Positions 43,763 to 54,700 of a DNA stretch of 64,000 nt are shown one piece after another. Numbering within the stretch: position 1 is the first letter of the stretch; each line of letters begins with the position of its first letter. Under the pieces are notes generated by a model that ran no database searches, was not told where the DNA came from, and saw only the letters and a program-made list of their open reading frames with translations. The DNA lies in contig CP065366.1 of assembly GCA_023206055.1 (NCBI GenBank), forward strand, positions 1,054,001 through 1,118,000. The letters are read 5' to 3'. A program made the position numbers and the translations under genes. Source of the DNA: Vibrio cyclitrophicus (GTDB taxonomy: Bacteria > Pseudomonadota > Gammaproteobacteria > Enterobacterales > Vibrionaceae).

Positions 43763-46700
43763 TTATGCTTCTTCGATACAAATTGCGATGTCTTTCACTT
43801 CGTAAATACGCAGACCATCTTTGCTCAGGTTTGCGTCGCCAACGATGATGCGTTTGCCGTCTTCGTCTTTGATTGCAGTGATGTGTACATCCAGTGACAT
43901 CTGTTTGTTCAGAGGGTTAATCTGACCACGGTATTTCCATTTCACTTCAGATTGGATTTGACCAAACTTAGGATTGCGGAAGCCAGCACCAAGATCTTTA
44001 TTTAGAGCGTAGGTTTGCATCAGTTCGATGATCGCTTCGACACCTAGAGAACCTGGCATTACCGGATCTTGATGGAAGTGGAACTGGAAGAACCAATCGC
44101 TTGGGTCAATCGTACGCTCAGCGTATAGGTAACCCAGACCGTCTTTACCACCATCGCTGGTGATCTGCACAGTATCGATAAAGTTCAAACGACCGCCAGC
44201 CAGTTGGTAGTGCTCTTGTACTTCGCCAGTAGCAGAAACAGGTGCATTGAAGTAACGCGTCGTTTTGTCTAGCAGGTTGATGTTTACATCTGGTGTGCGG
44301 TTGTTATCAACGTGCCAAGGGTGAGTCACTTTACCGTTGTCCAAACCAAGTTGGTCTTTCAGTGCCGCGCCTTTGAAGTAACCAAATACCGCTGTACCTT
44401 GGTAGAAAGGCACGCCGTCAGTGCTCAGTTCAAAGCTGAAGCTCTGTACGATGTTGGTACCCATCATTACCGTTGAAAGCAGACGAGAATCGTTGGTGAT
44501 CGTTTTGCCGCGTAAGTCGACGTTACGCAGCATTTTGCCGCTGCCATCTAGGTTACGGAAAAACAGTTCTTCACCTGGGAAACCAAGCGTGGTGCCCATG
44601 TAGCCAGAGATAAAGCCGTTTGGCTGCAGTGAAATCTCCATCAATACCGAGTAAGGCATTAGGGTCTGGTGGCTGTTTTCATCAAAGTACCATGCATTTT
44701 CTGGCACTTCGTACTCTGCGATACACGATGAAGGTTTCTTGAAGTCGCCACGCTTACCGTCGATCTCAACAACACGAGTAGTTAGCTGTAGGTCGCCACA
44801 CGGAGTACGTGGTGGGATCATGCCACGGTAGATAGAGAAATCAGGACCGAAACATTTCTCGATATCGCCCGTTGCGAATTCGAACATGTGATAAGGCGTG
44901 AACGGAACTGTATCTGGTGTGCGGTTCGGATAATCAGGCGTTACCGGAGCTTCAACGTGTTGAAGAGGAACCACTCCTTTATTTGGCGCTGTTGCTAGGT
45001 CTTCAATTTGAGCCATTAATGGCGCATTCGCTGAAGCTTGTTGATTCACTGCTGGTGTTTGAGCGATGTGTTGAACTTGCTTTTCAGCCAAGCTTCGCAA
45101 TGCAGGCGTCGTGATAACCGTTTGTTCGGTTGTCTCTAAAGAAGGTAGGTAACGAGTACATTCGTCGTCTTCTTTGATCATTACACCCAAGTTTTGGAAA
45201 TCAACAATCACTTTTCCGTTCAGCAAAATATCGATGTTGGCTTTCGCGTATGGACGAGGGCTTAGACCAATCTCAGTCACTTCCATGCGGTAAGTCAGTT
45301 CTGCCGATTGTGGTAGAACTTGACCACGACAACGTACTTGTTGAGGGGCATTTTCAAGCGGTTGGAAACGACCATTTTGAACAAGCGTGTGCATGCCAAG
45401 GTGCATCATGAAGAACTGAAGCAGTTGACCACAACCTTCTGCCATCAAAGATCCAGCCATTACTGAGTCATCTTTGAAGTGACAAGGGAAGTACCAGTGC
45501 TCAAGCTCTAGCTGCTTGTGACCTTCAATTAAGCCAAGTCCCCATGTGCCACCTTGTGGTTCAACACGGCTAACCTTTTCGATCATCATGAACTTCTCTG
45601 AGCTGAAGCACAAAGAAGGCTGGTGGCGATTAGATTGGTGAGTCGGGCCAAAACATTCTGCGATGTTTGCAGTCAGCAGGTGGCGCAGTTCTTGGTGGTT
45701 AAACTGCGTTTTAGGACAGTGCAGCATCGGGTCGAAGCGTTGCTTAGTGGCAAGTTTACGAGCCTTGATTTCATCTTCAGTGTGAATCACACCTTTGCCG
45801 TCTGCTAGCTCTTCATCAGTGAAGAAGCCCGCACAGCCGTTATCCATTTTCAGGATCATCTTGTCGCCAACGAAACATTCGTACGAGAAGAAGAACAGCA
45901 ACGTGTCGCCATTGCGAGCAAAGTTGTTGATTGAGATATCGTAACGCAGCGTATCGCCACCACGAGGCAAGTCACCAAGGAAAGTCAGCGTACAATCAAG
46001 CAGGCGATAAACTCGCTCGCCTTTGTTTTCAAAATCGATACCTAAGTAGCTGATCAGCATTAGATCACACTGACCAGATTCAACTGCAACAGCCCAAGGG
46101 ATCTGACCATCAACAAGATACGGCGCATCAACTGGGATGTCGTATTCGGTGGTCATTGTGCTTGGCTTGTACTCGTTAACGGTCGCGTTTAGCTTGGTTA
46201 CACGAGATACCAATAGGTAGTCAGTGGTTGGCAAGCGAACGCGGCGCGAGTAGCTATCGATGATTGCGTAATCAGGGCCAAATACATTGGCGATATCGCC
46301 TTCGGCGTATTCAACCAGATCATCGTAATCCCAGATACATGGTTTACGGATAGGTTTTACTGGTGCTGGTGTCGCAAGTACGTTGACTGGTACTGACTGA
46401 ACCGGAGCCGGTTTAGCTTGAACAGGCTGAGCTAATGTTTCGGCTGAGCTATCTAAACCAGACGTAATTGCGTTTAACTGTGCTTTCAATAATGCATCAG
46501 CCATTTGCATGCCTTGGGCACGAGTGTGCAGGAATGCTTTGTGTACTTGCTGCGCTGCTTGCTGGTTTTGAGCAAACGCTTGGTTTTGGCTTACCTGATC
46601 TTGGCTTACTTGACGTTGATTGAAGCTTTGCGGCTGCTGTGAAGCTGCGTCGATTTGAGACGCGCTATTTTTAGCGGATAGGACATGAGTCATATTGCTG

Positions 46701-49700
46701 TGGTTACCTGTTAGCTGACTGTGGCGAGTTTGCGCCAGAGTAGGGGATACTGATGTAGGAGTTTCGATGGCTGGCTCTATCGCGTTCTTCGTTAGTGCCT
46801 TCTTCTCTAACTCTTTTTGCGCAAGCGCTGCTTGAATGCTTGCTGTCGTAGGAATCGACGCCACTCTTGCCGCTTGTTTGCCAGAAGCTTTCTGTTGAAT
46901 GTGCGCTAGGTTAGCGATTGGTGTCTCTGCGATGTGTTGATAAATATCGCGTCCACCGAGAGTCACTTGTTTAACCAATTGACGCTTAGCATCACTTGCC
47001 AGTTCACTTCTTAAACGAACAGAAAGTGATTGAGATTCAACACTCGATTGGTTTAGTAGCAGCTGTGAACATTGTCCTTCGCTGATGTTGGCAACAATCG
47101 CGTTCTTAGAACTGATGCTTGAATTCATAGGTGCAAGGTTCAGGTTAAGCAGACCGTGTAGCAGGCTCGCCATACCAGAAGCTGCAGAGCAATGACCCAC
47201 ACGTTGGCTCGCTTGAGTCGTCTTTGTGTTCCCTAGGCTGATAGGCGAAGATTCATGTGACGAAGACTGATATGATGAAGGCTCTGATGCATGGTTAAGC
47301 TCAAGCAGAGAAACATCGTTCGAGCTCATACTGACTTGAGTCAGTAATTCATCAGTAACGGCGTTGTTACGCTCGCTTGAACCAAAGGCCAATGCGTTGA
47401 TGCTGCCGTAAGCCGTGTCTTGGTTGCGCGCTACTCGACTCTCTTCAACAAGAACAATCGCACCTGCGCCTTCGCCCACATTCCAACTGCCGTCTTGCGG
47501 TTGTCCGAATTTTGGAGCAAGCGACACTGGGCTGACGCTGTTCTTCAGAATCACATGCTCTGCACTGCCACTAAGGTCAACGGCTGCAATCACGACTGCG
47601 TCCATTGATTCTTGCGACATTAGGTTTTGCGCGACATCGATACAACGAGCAACCGACTGTTCAGCTGCTGAGATCGTAAAGGCAGGGCCGTTAAAGTCCC
47701 ACAATGAAGAGATACGCGAAGCCATGATATTGCCGATGAAACTGGTGTATTGGTTCAGCTTGGCTGCATCCATCACACTGTCCATCGCGATGGTTTCTAG
47801 CGATTTGTATTCGTCTTGTGTTAGCTCAATACCCATGTTGGCAAAGCTGTCAGCCAATTGGCTATGCAGGTTTACGCGTCCACGGAATTGGTGCATCTCA
47901 AGCTCTGTTTCCATCGCTACCAGTACTGCAACCTTTTGGCCTGCCACGAGCTTGGCGTCTTTGATCGCTTCGTCTGCAACTTTCATCAGTAGCAACTGCT
48001 GAGAGATCAAACGGTCATCTTCATTAGGCGGCACTTTGAAGCGTAGGAAATCGAGATCGAATTGATCGATGTAGGCTCCGTTTGGAATACCATGTAAACC
48101 AAACTGATTCAGTAGTTCTGGATGTTGGTCTAAGCCTTTCCAGCGTTTCTTAGGCAAAGCAATGAAAGCATCGTTATTGGTCTCAATCGCAGTGCTTAGC
48201 GCATTGATGCTTTGCAGAGAACCGAAGTGAGACGCTAGACCAGTAATGCTTAAATTAGACGGTTGTAGGCTTGGAGACGCTGACTCTAGAGTCTGGTTTA
48301 CATGACTGGTGTCTGAATACGCTTCAAGCAGTAAGTGAGCGTTACAACCACCGAAACCAAATACAGAAACACCCGCACAGCGCTCTTGGTTACCCGCTTT
48401 ACTTGGCCAAGGTTGAACCTGCGTTGGCAGAGTCTGTGAACCAAATAAACCTTCTGGTGAAGACAGTGGTTTGTCCAAATTAATACTTGGAGGAAGCACG
48501 CCTTCTTTCATCGCAAAGATCATCTTCATGATCCCTGGCATACCTGCCGCAGTCAGTAAGTGACCGAGGTTTGACTTCGCAGAGCCAATCAATGGCGGGT
48601 TAGAACCATTCAGTTTGTCAGCAAAGAAACGCTCCATTGAGGTTAACTCAACCTTGTCACCTAATGGTGTGCCGGTTGCGTGACACTCAATCACCTCAAT
48701 GCTGTCTGGTGTTAGGTTTGATGCTTCGTAAGCGCGTTCAAAGGCTTGTACTTGCCCTTTGCTATTTGGGCTTAATACGAACTGACCACGACCATCGTTC
48801 GACAAGCCAATACCGCTGACGACTGCGTAGATGTTGTCGCCATCACGCTCTGCATCAGCTAAGCGTTTTAGGACTAAAACACCGGCACCTTCGCCAGCAA
48901 ACAGACCTTTACTGTTGCTATCAAACGGAACCGACACACCGTGGTCAGGGTAAGCGTGGAAAATGGAAAAACCCATGTTGATAAAGAATGGGTCAGCCCC
49001 TGATACCGCGCCTGCCAACATCATGTCGGCTTTGCCCGTGTTCAAGTAATCACACGCTAACTTCAATGAATACACTGAGCTTGCACATGCCGCGTCTAGG
49101 CTAAGTTGCACGTTGCCTAGACCCAATGCATCAGCCACTAACTTAGAGGCGTTATGTGCTGCAGCACCATTGATAGGGTTGAGGTCTTGAGCGGTTTCAT
49201 TGGTTGGTAGCAATGAAAATTGGTCATTAGCTAATTTATCTTTAAGTGCTTTCTCGACCACCGAGTGATACACCGGCAAAAACAAGTCGTTTGAGCGTGT
49301 GGTTGGGAACGAAAGGGCACCCATGATCACGCCTGTGCGCTCTAAAACATCGGCATTTAAATCAATGCCAGCGTCGACTAACGCCTTACGACTGGTATCC
49401 AAAGCCCATAGGAAACTTTGGTCAACACCGTTGAATGATTCTGCTGTTAAGCGGTAGCCATTGCTATCGAAATTGAAGTTTTCAATGTAGCCGCCTTTGT
49501 CACAGTAAAAGCGGTCTGACTCACCTTGCACGCCCTGATAGCTTTCAGGTTTAGCACCTAACTTTTCAGCGCTTAATGTGGTTCGAGAATCTTTTTTATC
49601 CAGCAAGTTTTGCCAAAAATCTTTTGGCGTATCAGCTTCGGGGTATTGGTTAGCAATACCGACAATCGCGATCTTATTGCACTTCACTTGCTGCTTAGTC

Positions 49701-49729
49701 TTGGCTTGAGCCTGATATTGAGAACTCAT
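43763..49729 (-). CDS. pfaC: PfaC, ketosynthase / chain-length factor / double dehydratase subunit
   Basis: 1988 residues. Domains in order: KS with active Cys near 216 (DAACASSVYSLK) and ECHATGTPLGD; a KS-like chain-length factor in which the Cys position reads AEQSVARC (about 690); a Q/A-rich helical linker (about 1040-1080); then two FabA-like hotdog dehydratases, with motifs CHFKDDSVMAGSLM (about 1418) and FHFHQDPVMPGSL (about 1885). The DH pair introduces the cis double bonds. The ATG overlaps the pfaB stop (ATGA). The full modular layout matches EPA/DHA synthases. Confidence 0.96.
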   Translation of the reverse strand: MSSQYQAQAKTKQQVKCNKIAIVGIANQYPEADTPKDFWQNLLDKKDSRTTLSAEKLGAKPESYQGVQGESDRFYCDKGGYIENFNFDSNGYRLTAESFNGVDQSFLWALDTSRKALVDAGIDLNADVLERTGVIMGALSFPTTRSNDLFLPVYHSVVEKALKDKLANDQFSLLPTNETAQDLNPINGAAAHNASKLVADALGLGNVQLSLDAACASSVYSLKLACDYLNTGKADMMLAGAVSGADPFFINMGFSIFHAYPDHGVSVPFDSNSKGLFAGEGAGVLVLKRLADAERDGDNIYAVVSGIGLSNDGRGQFVLSPNSKGQVQAFERAYEASNLTPDSIEVIECHATGTPLGDKVELTSMERFFADKLNGSNPPLIGSAKSNLGHLLTAAGMPGIMKMIFAMKEGVLPPSINLDKPLSSPEGLFGSQTLPTQVQPWPSKAGNQERCAGVSVFGFGGCNAHLLLEAYSDTSHVNQTLESASPSLQPSNLSITGLASHFGSLQSINALSTAIETNNDAFIALPKKRWKGLDQHPELLNQFGLHGIPNGAYIDQFDLDFLRFKVPPNEDDRLISQQLLLMKVADEAIKDAKLVAGQKVAVLVAMETELEMHQFRGRVNLHSQLADSFANMGIELTQDEYKSLETIAMDSVMDAAKLNQYTSFIGNIMASRISSLWDFNGPAFTISAAEQSVARCIDVAQNLMSQESMDAVVIAAVDLSGSAEHVILKNSVSPVSLAPKFGQPQDGSWNVGEGAGAIVLVEESRVARNQDTAYGSINALAFGSSERNNAVTDELLTQVSMSSNDVSLLELNHASEPSSYQSSSHESSPISLGNTKTTQASQRVGHCSAASGMASLLHGLLNLNLAPMNSSISSKNAIVANISEGQCSQLLLNQSSVESQSLSVRLRSELASDAKRQLVKQVTLGGRDIYQHIAETPIANLAHIQQKASGKQAARVASIPTTASIQAALAQKELEKKALTKNAIEPAIETPTSVSPTLAQTRHSQLTGNHSNMTHVLSAKNSASQIDAASQQPQSFNQRQVSQDQVSQNQAFAQNQQAAQQVHKAFLHTRAQGMQMADALLKAQLNAITSGLDSSAETLAQPVQAKPAPVQSVPVNVLATPAPVKPIRKPCIWDYDDLVEYAEGDIANVFGPDYAIIDSYSRRVRLPTTDYLLVSRVTKLNATVNEYKPSTMTTEYDIPVDAPYLVDGQIPWAVAVESGQCDLMLISYLGIDFENKGERVYRLLDCTLTFLGDLPRGGDTLRYDISINNFARNGDTLLFFFSYECFVGDKMILKMDNGCAGFFTDEELADGKGVIHTEDEIKARKLATKQRFDPMLHCPKTQFNHQELRHLLTANIAECFGPTHQSNRHQPSLCFSSEKFMMIEKVSRVEPQGGTWGLGLIEGHKQLELEHWYFPCHFKDDSVMAGSLMAEGCGQLLQFFMMHLGMHTLVQNGRFQPLENAPQQVRCRGQVLPQSAELTYRMEVTEIGLSPRPYAKANIDILLNGKVIVDFQNLGVMIKEDDECTRYLPSLETTEQTVITTPALRSLAEKQVQHIAQTPAVNQQASANAPLMAQIEDLATAPNKGVVPLQHVEAPVTPDYPNRTPDTVPFTPYHMFEFATGDIEKCFGPDFSIYRGMIPPRTPCGDLQLTTRVVEIDGKRGDFKKPSSCIAEYEVPENAWYFDENSHQTLMPYSVLMEISLQPNGFISGYMGTTLGFPGEELFFRNLDGSGKMLRNVDLRGKTITNDSRLLSTVMMGTNIVQSFSFELSTDGVPFYQGTAVFGYFKGAALKDQLGLDNGKVTHPWHVDNNRTPDVNINLLDKTTRYFNAPVSATGEVQEHYQLAGGRLNFIDTVQITSDGGKDGLGYLYAERTIDPSDWFFQFHFHQDPVMPGSLGVEAIIELMQTYALNKDLGAGFRNPKFGQIQSEVKWKYRGQINPLNKQMSLDVHITAIKDEDGKRIIVGDANLSKDGLRIYEVKDIAICIEEA

Positions 49730-51774
49730 ACTAGCTCTCCTTGATGATTCACTGCGCTGCCTTCAGGTACACCACTTACTTGCTTAGCGGCGGTCATCTG
49801 TTGTTCTAGCCCTTGAAGAAGTGGCTCGACAGACAGTGGGATTTGATGAGTAATGAGCTGACCAATGCACTTGATGAGCGTGACAACATCGTCGCCACCC
49901 TTGGCATTGGAAGCGATTGTGCAGTATTGGTCGGCTACGTTGTCGCTACGATTGATCTTGTCGATCAATGTGCTGGTTTGACGATCGGCACCGACTTCGA
50001 CAAACAGACGCGCACCTTGTTGACGTGCACTCTGGATCAACGCGGTGAAATCTAACGTTGAACAGAAAGTGTCGGCAATCGAAAGGGCGATGCTGTCGCT
50101 GTCGATATTGATTGGTGTGCCAGTCGGTAGACCTGCTGCGCTGATAAAGCGGATATGTTTTGGCAACTCGTCGAACAGTGGTTGCGTGTAAAACTCCTGC
50201 ACTTGGCTATGCTGGCTCAACGCTGGCGTGGTGTGCATGGCAGTAACACGATTCGCGGCAATGCCACGCTTACCCAGTTTCTTGAGCAATGCACGACATG
50301 TGGTTTCACAACCAGCCAGTACGCAGGTGTCACCTTGGATGATAGCGAGATAAGCGCGTGGGAATTCTGGTAACAGAGCCTCAATCGCTTGCGCATCACT
50401 TCGAACCACAAAGCTATTCCATTGGATGCTTTCGTCGCCGTTCAGCTGCCAATCTTGACGCACTGCGGTGAGTTCACCAGAAATAGCCGTGGTGAAGATA
50501 GGACTGGTTTGAGTCATCTCAATCAGCGCATGCGGATTTTTCCAAACATTTAAGCTCGCCCACATGGAAGCTTCACCCTTGGAGTAGCCCAAGGCGAAAT
50601 CTGGCTGCACTTTGAATTCATCACACAGCAGTTGTGTTAACAGATAACTACTGCCCACACCTGCAATTGCCAGCTCACTGAGTGACATTTCTTGCGAGTC
50701 TTCAGCGTAGGTTCTGTCGGCCTGCAGCATCTCTTTCAAGTTACCTTCACGTTCTAAACGAGCAAATAACTGTGGGAAATGGTGGTGAAACTCGCGCAAC
50801 ATACCGGGATAAACCGTGCCAACACCAGGGTAAACAAATGCAACGCCACCTTTGCTTTGAGGTTTTGGTGAGAAACAACTGCCCGCTGGGGTTTTGTATT
50901 TACTATTGTCTGCCATTACTTTTGGCAACGCATTTTCTAGCGCAGTGATTTCTTGTAGTGCAGCCTCAATTGAAGCCGCTTGAATCACGATGTTCGCGCC
51001 AAGAACAGCATTGTGTTGAGCGTTTTGGAAGTGGCTTAGGTTTGAATGTATCAAGCTGGCGATAGCAAGTTTGCTGTCTGCCGCTTCGTTAATGCATTTA
51101 AGCTCTTCTCTTAACGAGATTAACTGAGAAACCAACTCGGCTTGTTCGTTGCCTGAAACCACAAACATCAAACGCTCGCTTGATAGCAAGGGTTTTGGTT
51201 CTCGCAAACCGGTCGCTTGAGTCAATATCAGGCTGGTGGCTTTTTGGCTATCGTCACTGAAAGTTAACGCAGCAACACGTGCTTTGTTCGGCTCAGTGAA
51301 CCAGTAATGGTTAGGTAATGAATGGCTCGGTAATGAACGGCTCGATATCGCATTAACTATATTCAACAATTCATCAAACTGCTGCGAAGCAGAGAGTGCA
51401 GAATATTGTTGTTGATGGCTTAAATCTGTCGCGGGGCGGCGCGCAATATCCAGAGCAAGCTGAACGCTATCTCCAGTAGCTGTATCTACAAAACCCGCTA
51501 GATAAGCGTGTGGGTGAATCTTGTTTTGAGCCGCGGTCAGTGCACTCAACATCACCAATGATGGAGAGTGAGAATCCAAACAGAGTTTAACAGCAGTGCC
51601 TTGATTTACAGTCTCAATCGCACGGCTAAGTGCTTGATTAAAATTGCCATCAACCACAACAGTAACAATCTCTGGAAGCGAAGGTGATAAGTCGGCAGAA
51701 AGCTCAGCCGCGTTTGCTGGCTGAGCTAAAAGAGCGATGCGCAATGGCATCGCTTTATTAGTAGGAACAGTCAC
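49726..51774 (-). CDS. pfaB: PfaB, acyltransferase subunit of PUFA synthase
   Basis: 682 residues. The acyltransferase active Ser lies in ALGYSKGEASMWASL (about residue 400), a variant of the usual GHSxGE; preceding AFVYPGVGTVYPGM matches the AT fold. The N-terminal half has weak KS-like similarity only. PfaB is thought to decide the final product (EPA or DHA). The short, AT-only form here fits EPA-type loci; DHA-type PfaB is longer. It starts at GTG (51774), sharing its G with the pfaA TAG stop. Confidence 0.93.
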   Translation of the reverse strand: MTVPTNKAMPLRIALLAQPANAAELSADLSPSLPEIVTVVVDGNFNQALSRAIETVNQGTAVKLCLDSHSPSLVMLSALTAAQNKIHPHAYLAGFVDTATGDSVQLALDIARRPATDLSHQQQYSALSASQQFDELLNIVNAISSRSLPSHSLPNHYWFTEPNKARVAALTFSDDSQKATSLILTQATGLREPKPLLSSERLMFVVSGNEQAELVSQLISLREELKCINEAADSKLAIASLIHSNLSHFQNAQHNAVLGANIVIQAASIEAALQEITALENALPKVMADNSKYKTPAGSCFSPKPQSKGGVAFVYPGVGTVYPGMLREFHHHFPQLFARLEREGNLKEMLQADRTYAEDSQEMSLSELAIAGVGSSYLLTQLLCDEFKVQPDFALGYSKGEASMWASLNVWKNPHALIEMTQTSPIFTTAISGELTAVRQDWQLNGDESIQWNSFVVRSDAQAIEALLPEFPRAYLAIIQGDTCVLAGCETTCRALLKKLGKRGIAANRVTAMHTTPALSQHSQVQEFYTQPLFDELPKHIRFISAAGLPTGTPINIDSDSIALSIADTFCSTLDFTALIQSARQQGARLFVEVGADRQTSTLIDKINRSDNVADQYCTIASNAKGGDDVVTLIKCIGQLITHQIPLSVEPLLQGLEQQMTAAKQVSGVPEGSAVNHQGELV

Positions 51775-54700
51775 TATGACAATTGCTCCTTTTCTGCGTT
51801 CTTAGTCGCCTCTTTCTTCGATACTGCTGAGCTAGATTTCGGCAAAAATGCGTCGTTTAAGCTCTTGCTGATGGTGACTTTTGCACCTTTCATTACCGCA
51901 CTTAAACGACCATCTTGGTGGTAAAGCGAGATATCAGCTTGCAGAGAACGAGCCGTGCTTTTTATCACGCTCAGTTCTAGCCAACCTTGGTCACCATTGT
52001 GCATCGGTGCGTAACAAACAAACTCACCAATTGCAGACGGTAGGCTTGCCGCGCCGTATTTCAATCGAGCCCATACCAACATGGCTTGCAACAGATAATC
52101 TTCAGCAAATGGTTGGCTATCGCCAAAGCCTTGCTTAGGAATAAATGATCCGCAGTCGCTGTTTTCAATCTGAGGCAACTGGCACTGAGCCAATAAGCCT
52201 AAGTCGTCAAAGCGTTCGACTGAAGTAATACCTTGCAATCTTGGTCCATGAAACAGAGTGCCGTCACTGTATAGAGCTTGTGCCGTTGTTACAGGTGCTG
52301 AAGTGTTGGCCTCAAAGCGTTCTACTGACGCTTGTTGAACATCTTCAGACACTTGCACAGAGGCAACTTGCAACTGAGCTTGATACTGTGGTCGCCCTTG
52401 GCAACTGATCACCGCTTTTAGCTGATCTTTTGATTTAGCATCAGAAGAAAGAACTAGTTTCAGCTCTTGCACTTCATCGGTATCAAAAATCACACCTTTC
52501 AGCAGTTTGTAGTTGTGAACGCTAACGTTCACCCCTAACAGTTGCTCTGCGACTTCACGCATCCATTGGATGGCACACACTGTCGGTAACACTGGGTTAC
52601 CGGCAATGCAGTGATCTTGAATGAAAGGCAATGCCTTTGGATCAAGATGACGTGTCACAGTGATGCTTGTATTCAGCGGACTCTTTGCAAGATGCACAGA
52701 CTCCGCATTAAGCTTTTTTACAGCAGCTTCCTTATTGTCAGAACCTTGCATGCTCGTACCAACCAGCAATTGAATGCCAGTTTCGTTCAGTAGTTGAGAA
52801 CTAAATAGCTCTGCACCCGCCTGAAGAGGAATCACGTACACACCGCGCTCTGTAAACATACGTTTCAGTGCTGCGTTTACCATGCCACCGTCCCACGGTC
52901 CCCAGTTGAAGCTCATCACTTTTGCTTGAGGGTTACGAGCAGACAGCTGCAGAGCCGCTTTGTTTAGGATTTCGTTAGACATCGAGTAATCACTTTGGCC
53001 TGTGTTTCCGTAGAAACCCGCCGCCGAAGAAAACATCGCAATCAGTTTTAGCTTGCTGCTATCAAGACCACCAAGAACCGCTTCTAGTCCGCCCACTTTC
53101 GTGCCGTAAACCATGTTCAGTTCATCAAGTGTTTTATCTTGAATGTGCTTGTCAGCCAGTACGCCTGCACCGTGGATAAGACCCGTGATGCCTTCGAAAT
53201 TCGCCAGCGCTTTCGCTACTGACTCATGGTTCGATACATCTAGGCTTAGGTATTCAGCGCTCGCGCCAATCTCGTTGAAAGCGGCAAGTGCTGCGTTGAT
53301 TTCAAGGCTGCTCAGTACCGGTTTTAGCAAGGCATCAACTTTTTTCGGCGTTGGCTTATCACCCGTCGCTTGTAGGTGCGCAATTGCAGCAGGTTTTAGC
53401 TCTTTCTCTTGCTTGCCTTGTGCCCACTGAGGTAGCTCAGCTGAAGTAATATGCTTACTACGACCTGCAAGAATGAAATGAGATTTACATTGCTTAGCAA
53501 GCGTCAGTGCACATTCAAACGTCACGCCTTTAGCGCCACCAGTTACGAGAACTTTGTCGCTCTTGGTGAGTTGAGCGCCTGTGTTTTTAGTTTGTGCAGC
53601 GCCTGGTGTTGTCGCAATCAGTGTTGCACGACCAGATTCACCGTTTTCCGCATGGCTAAGGCCGATTTCAACCGTGTTGGTATCGATATCGAACAGTTCA
53701 CCTGTGATAGCTTCAGCTAGGTGACGAGCATCAATAGAAGCGTCAGCATCCAATGCACGGCAGAACACGTTTGACCATTCATGGCTTAGTGTCTTAGTGA
53801 GACCAGACAATGCGGCTTGGTTAAGTTCTGCATTCGCTAGTTGCTTAGCATCCAGGTAACCAAAGCCACCATCGATACGGCTTAGTGTGAAGAACACGCT
53901 GCGACCAGAAATCGCATTCAGTTGGCCATTTAGGTGCTTGGCGAATAAGAACGCTGTCGTCAGTGAAGCTCTTGAGTCTACATTCAAGTTAACCGCTTGC
54001 TCGTTGCTTTGTTTTGCATCAACGATAGTTTGTAGGTGAATGAAGCCAGCAATCACTTTGTTCGACGTTTTAAGGTCTGCTTCGATATCTTTAATAACCG
54101 CAGTCACACCAGCATCATCAACGCTGTTGAGTGTGTAGCTTGCGATTTCACTGTTTAAAGGTGACGCGGCAGAAAGAGCACTACGCACTACAGCAACTTG
54201 AATGCCGTTAGCGGTCAACTTTTCTGCTAGAACACCAGCGTTGTGACCATCATCTGTGATCACGACACAAGCGTCTTTTGAGAAACAATCGACGAGTTTA
54301 TCTGCCGCTGGTAGCTTTTTTAGCGCCACCTCATTGTGTGGAGGAAGTTCCGCTGTCGCTGTTTCTGCGATAGGCGTTACTGATTCAGCTTTTGGAGTCG
54401 CTACGGGTGCAGCAGCGGATAGCTTGCTTTGCATGTAAGTAACGATTTCACCAAGCGTACGACACTCAGCTAGGTCTTCAGGGTTTAGCTCTGGCAGCGT
54501 TGGTAGCTGGTCTTGAACCGTACCCAAGATCTCAACGCGTTTGATTGAGTCGATACCAAGGTCTGCTTCCATGTCCATCGCTAGGTCGAGCATTTCTGCT
54601 GGGTAGCCTGTTTTGTCGGCAACCACTTCCATCATTGTTGATTGAACGTGAGCAGGGTTTAGGTCGTTGCTTGCGCTTTCTACAATTGCCTCTACTTCTG

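Noticed and set aside
47415..48002. 195-codon plus-strand frame antisense to pfaC
   Set aside because: Translation has skewed composition (Ser, Ile, Thr) as expected for the complement of a conserved coding region; pfaC domains on the other strand are clear.
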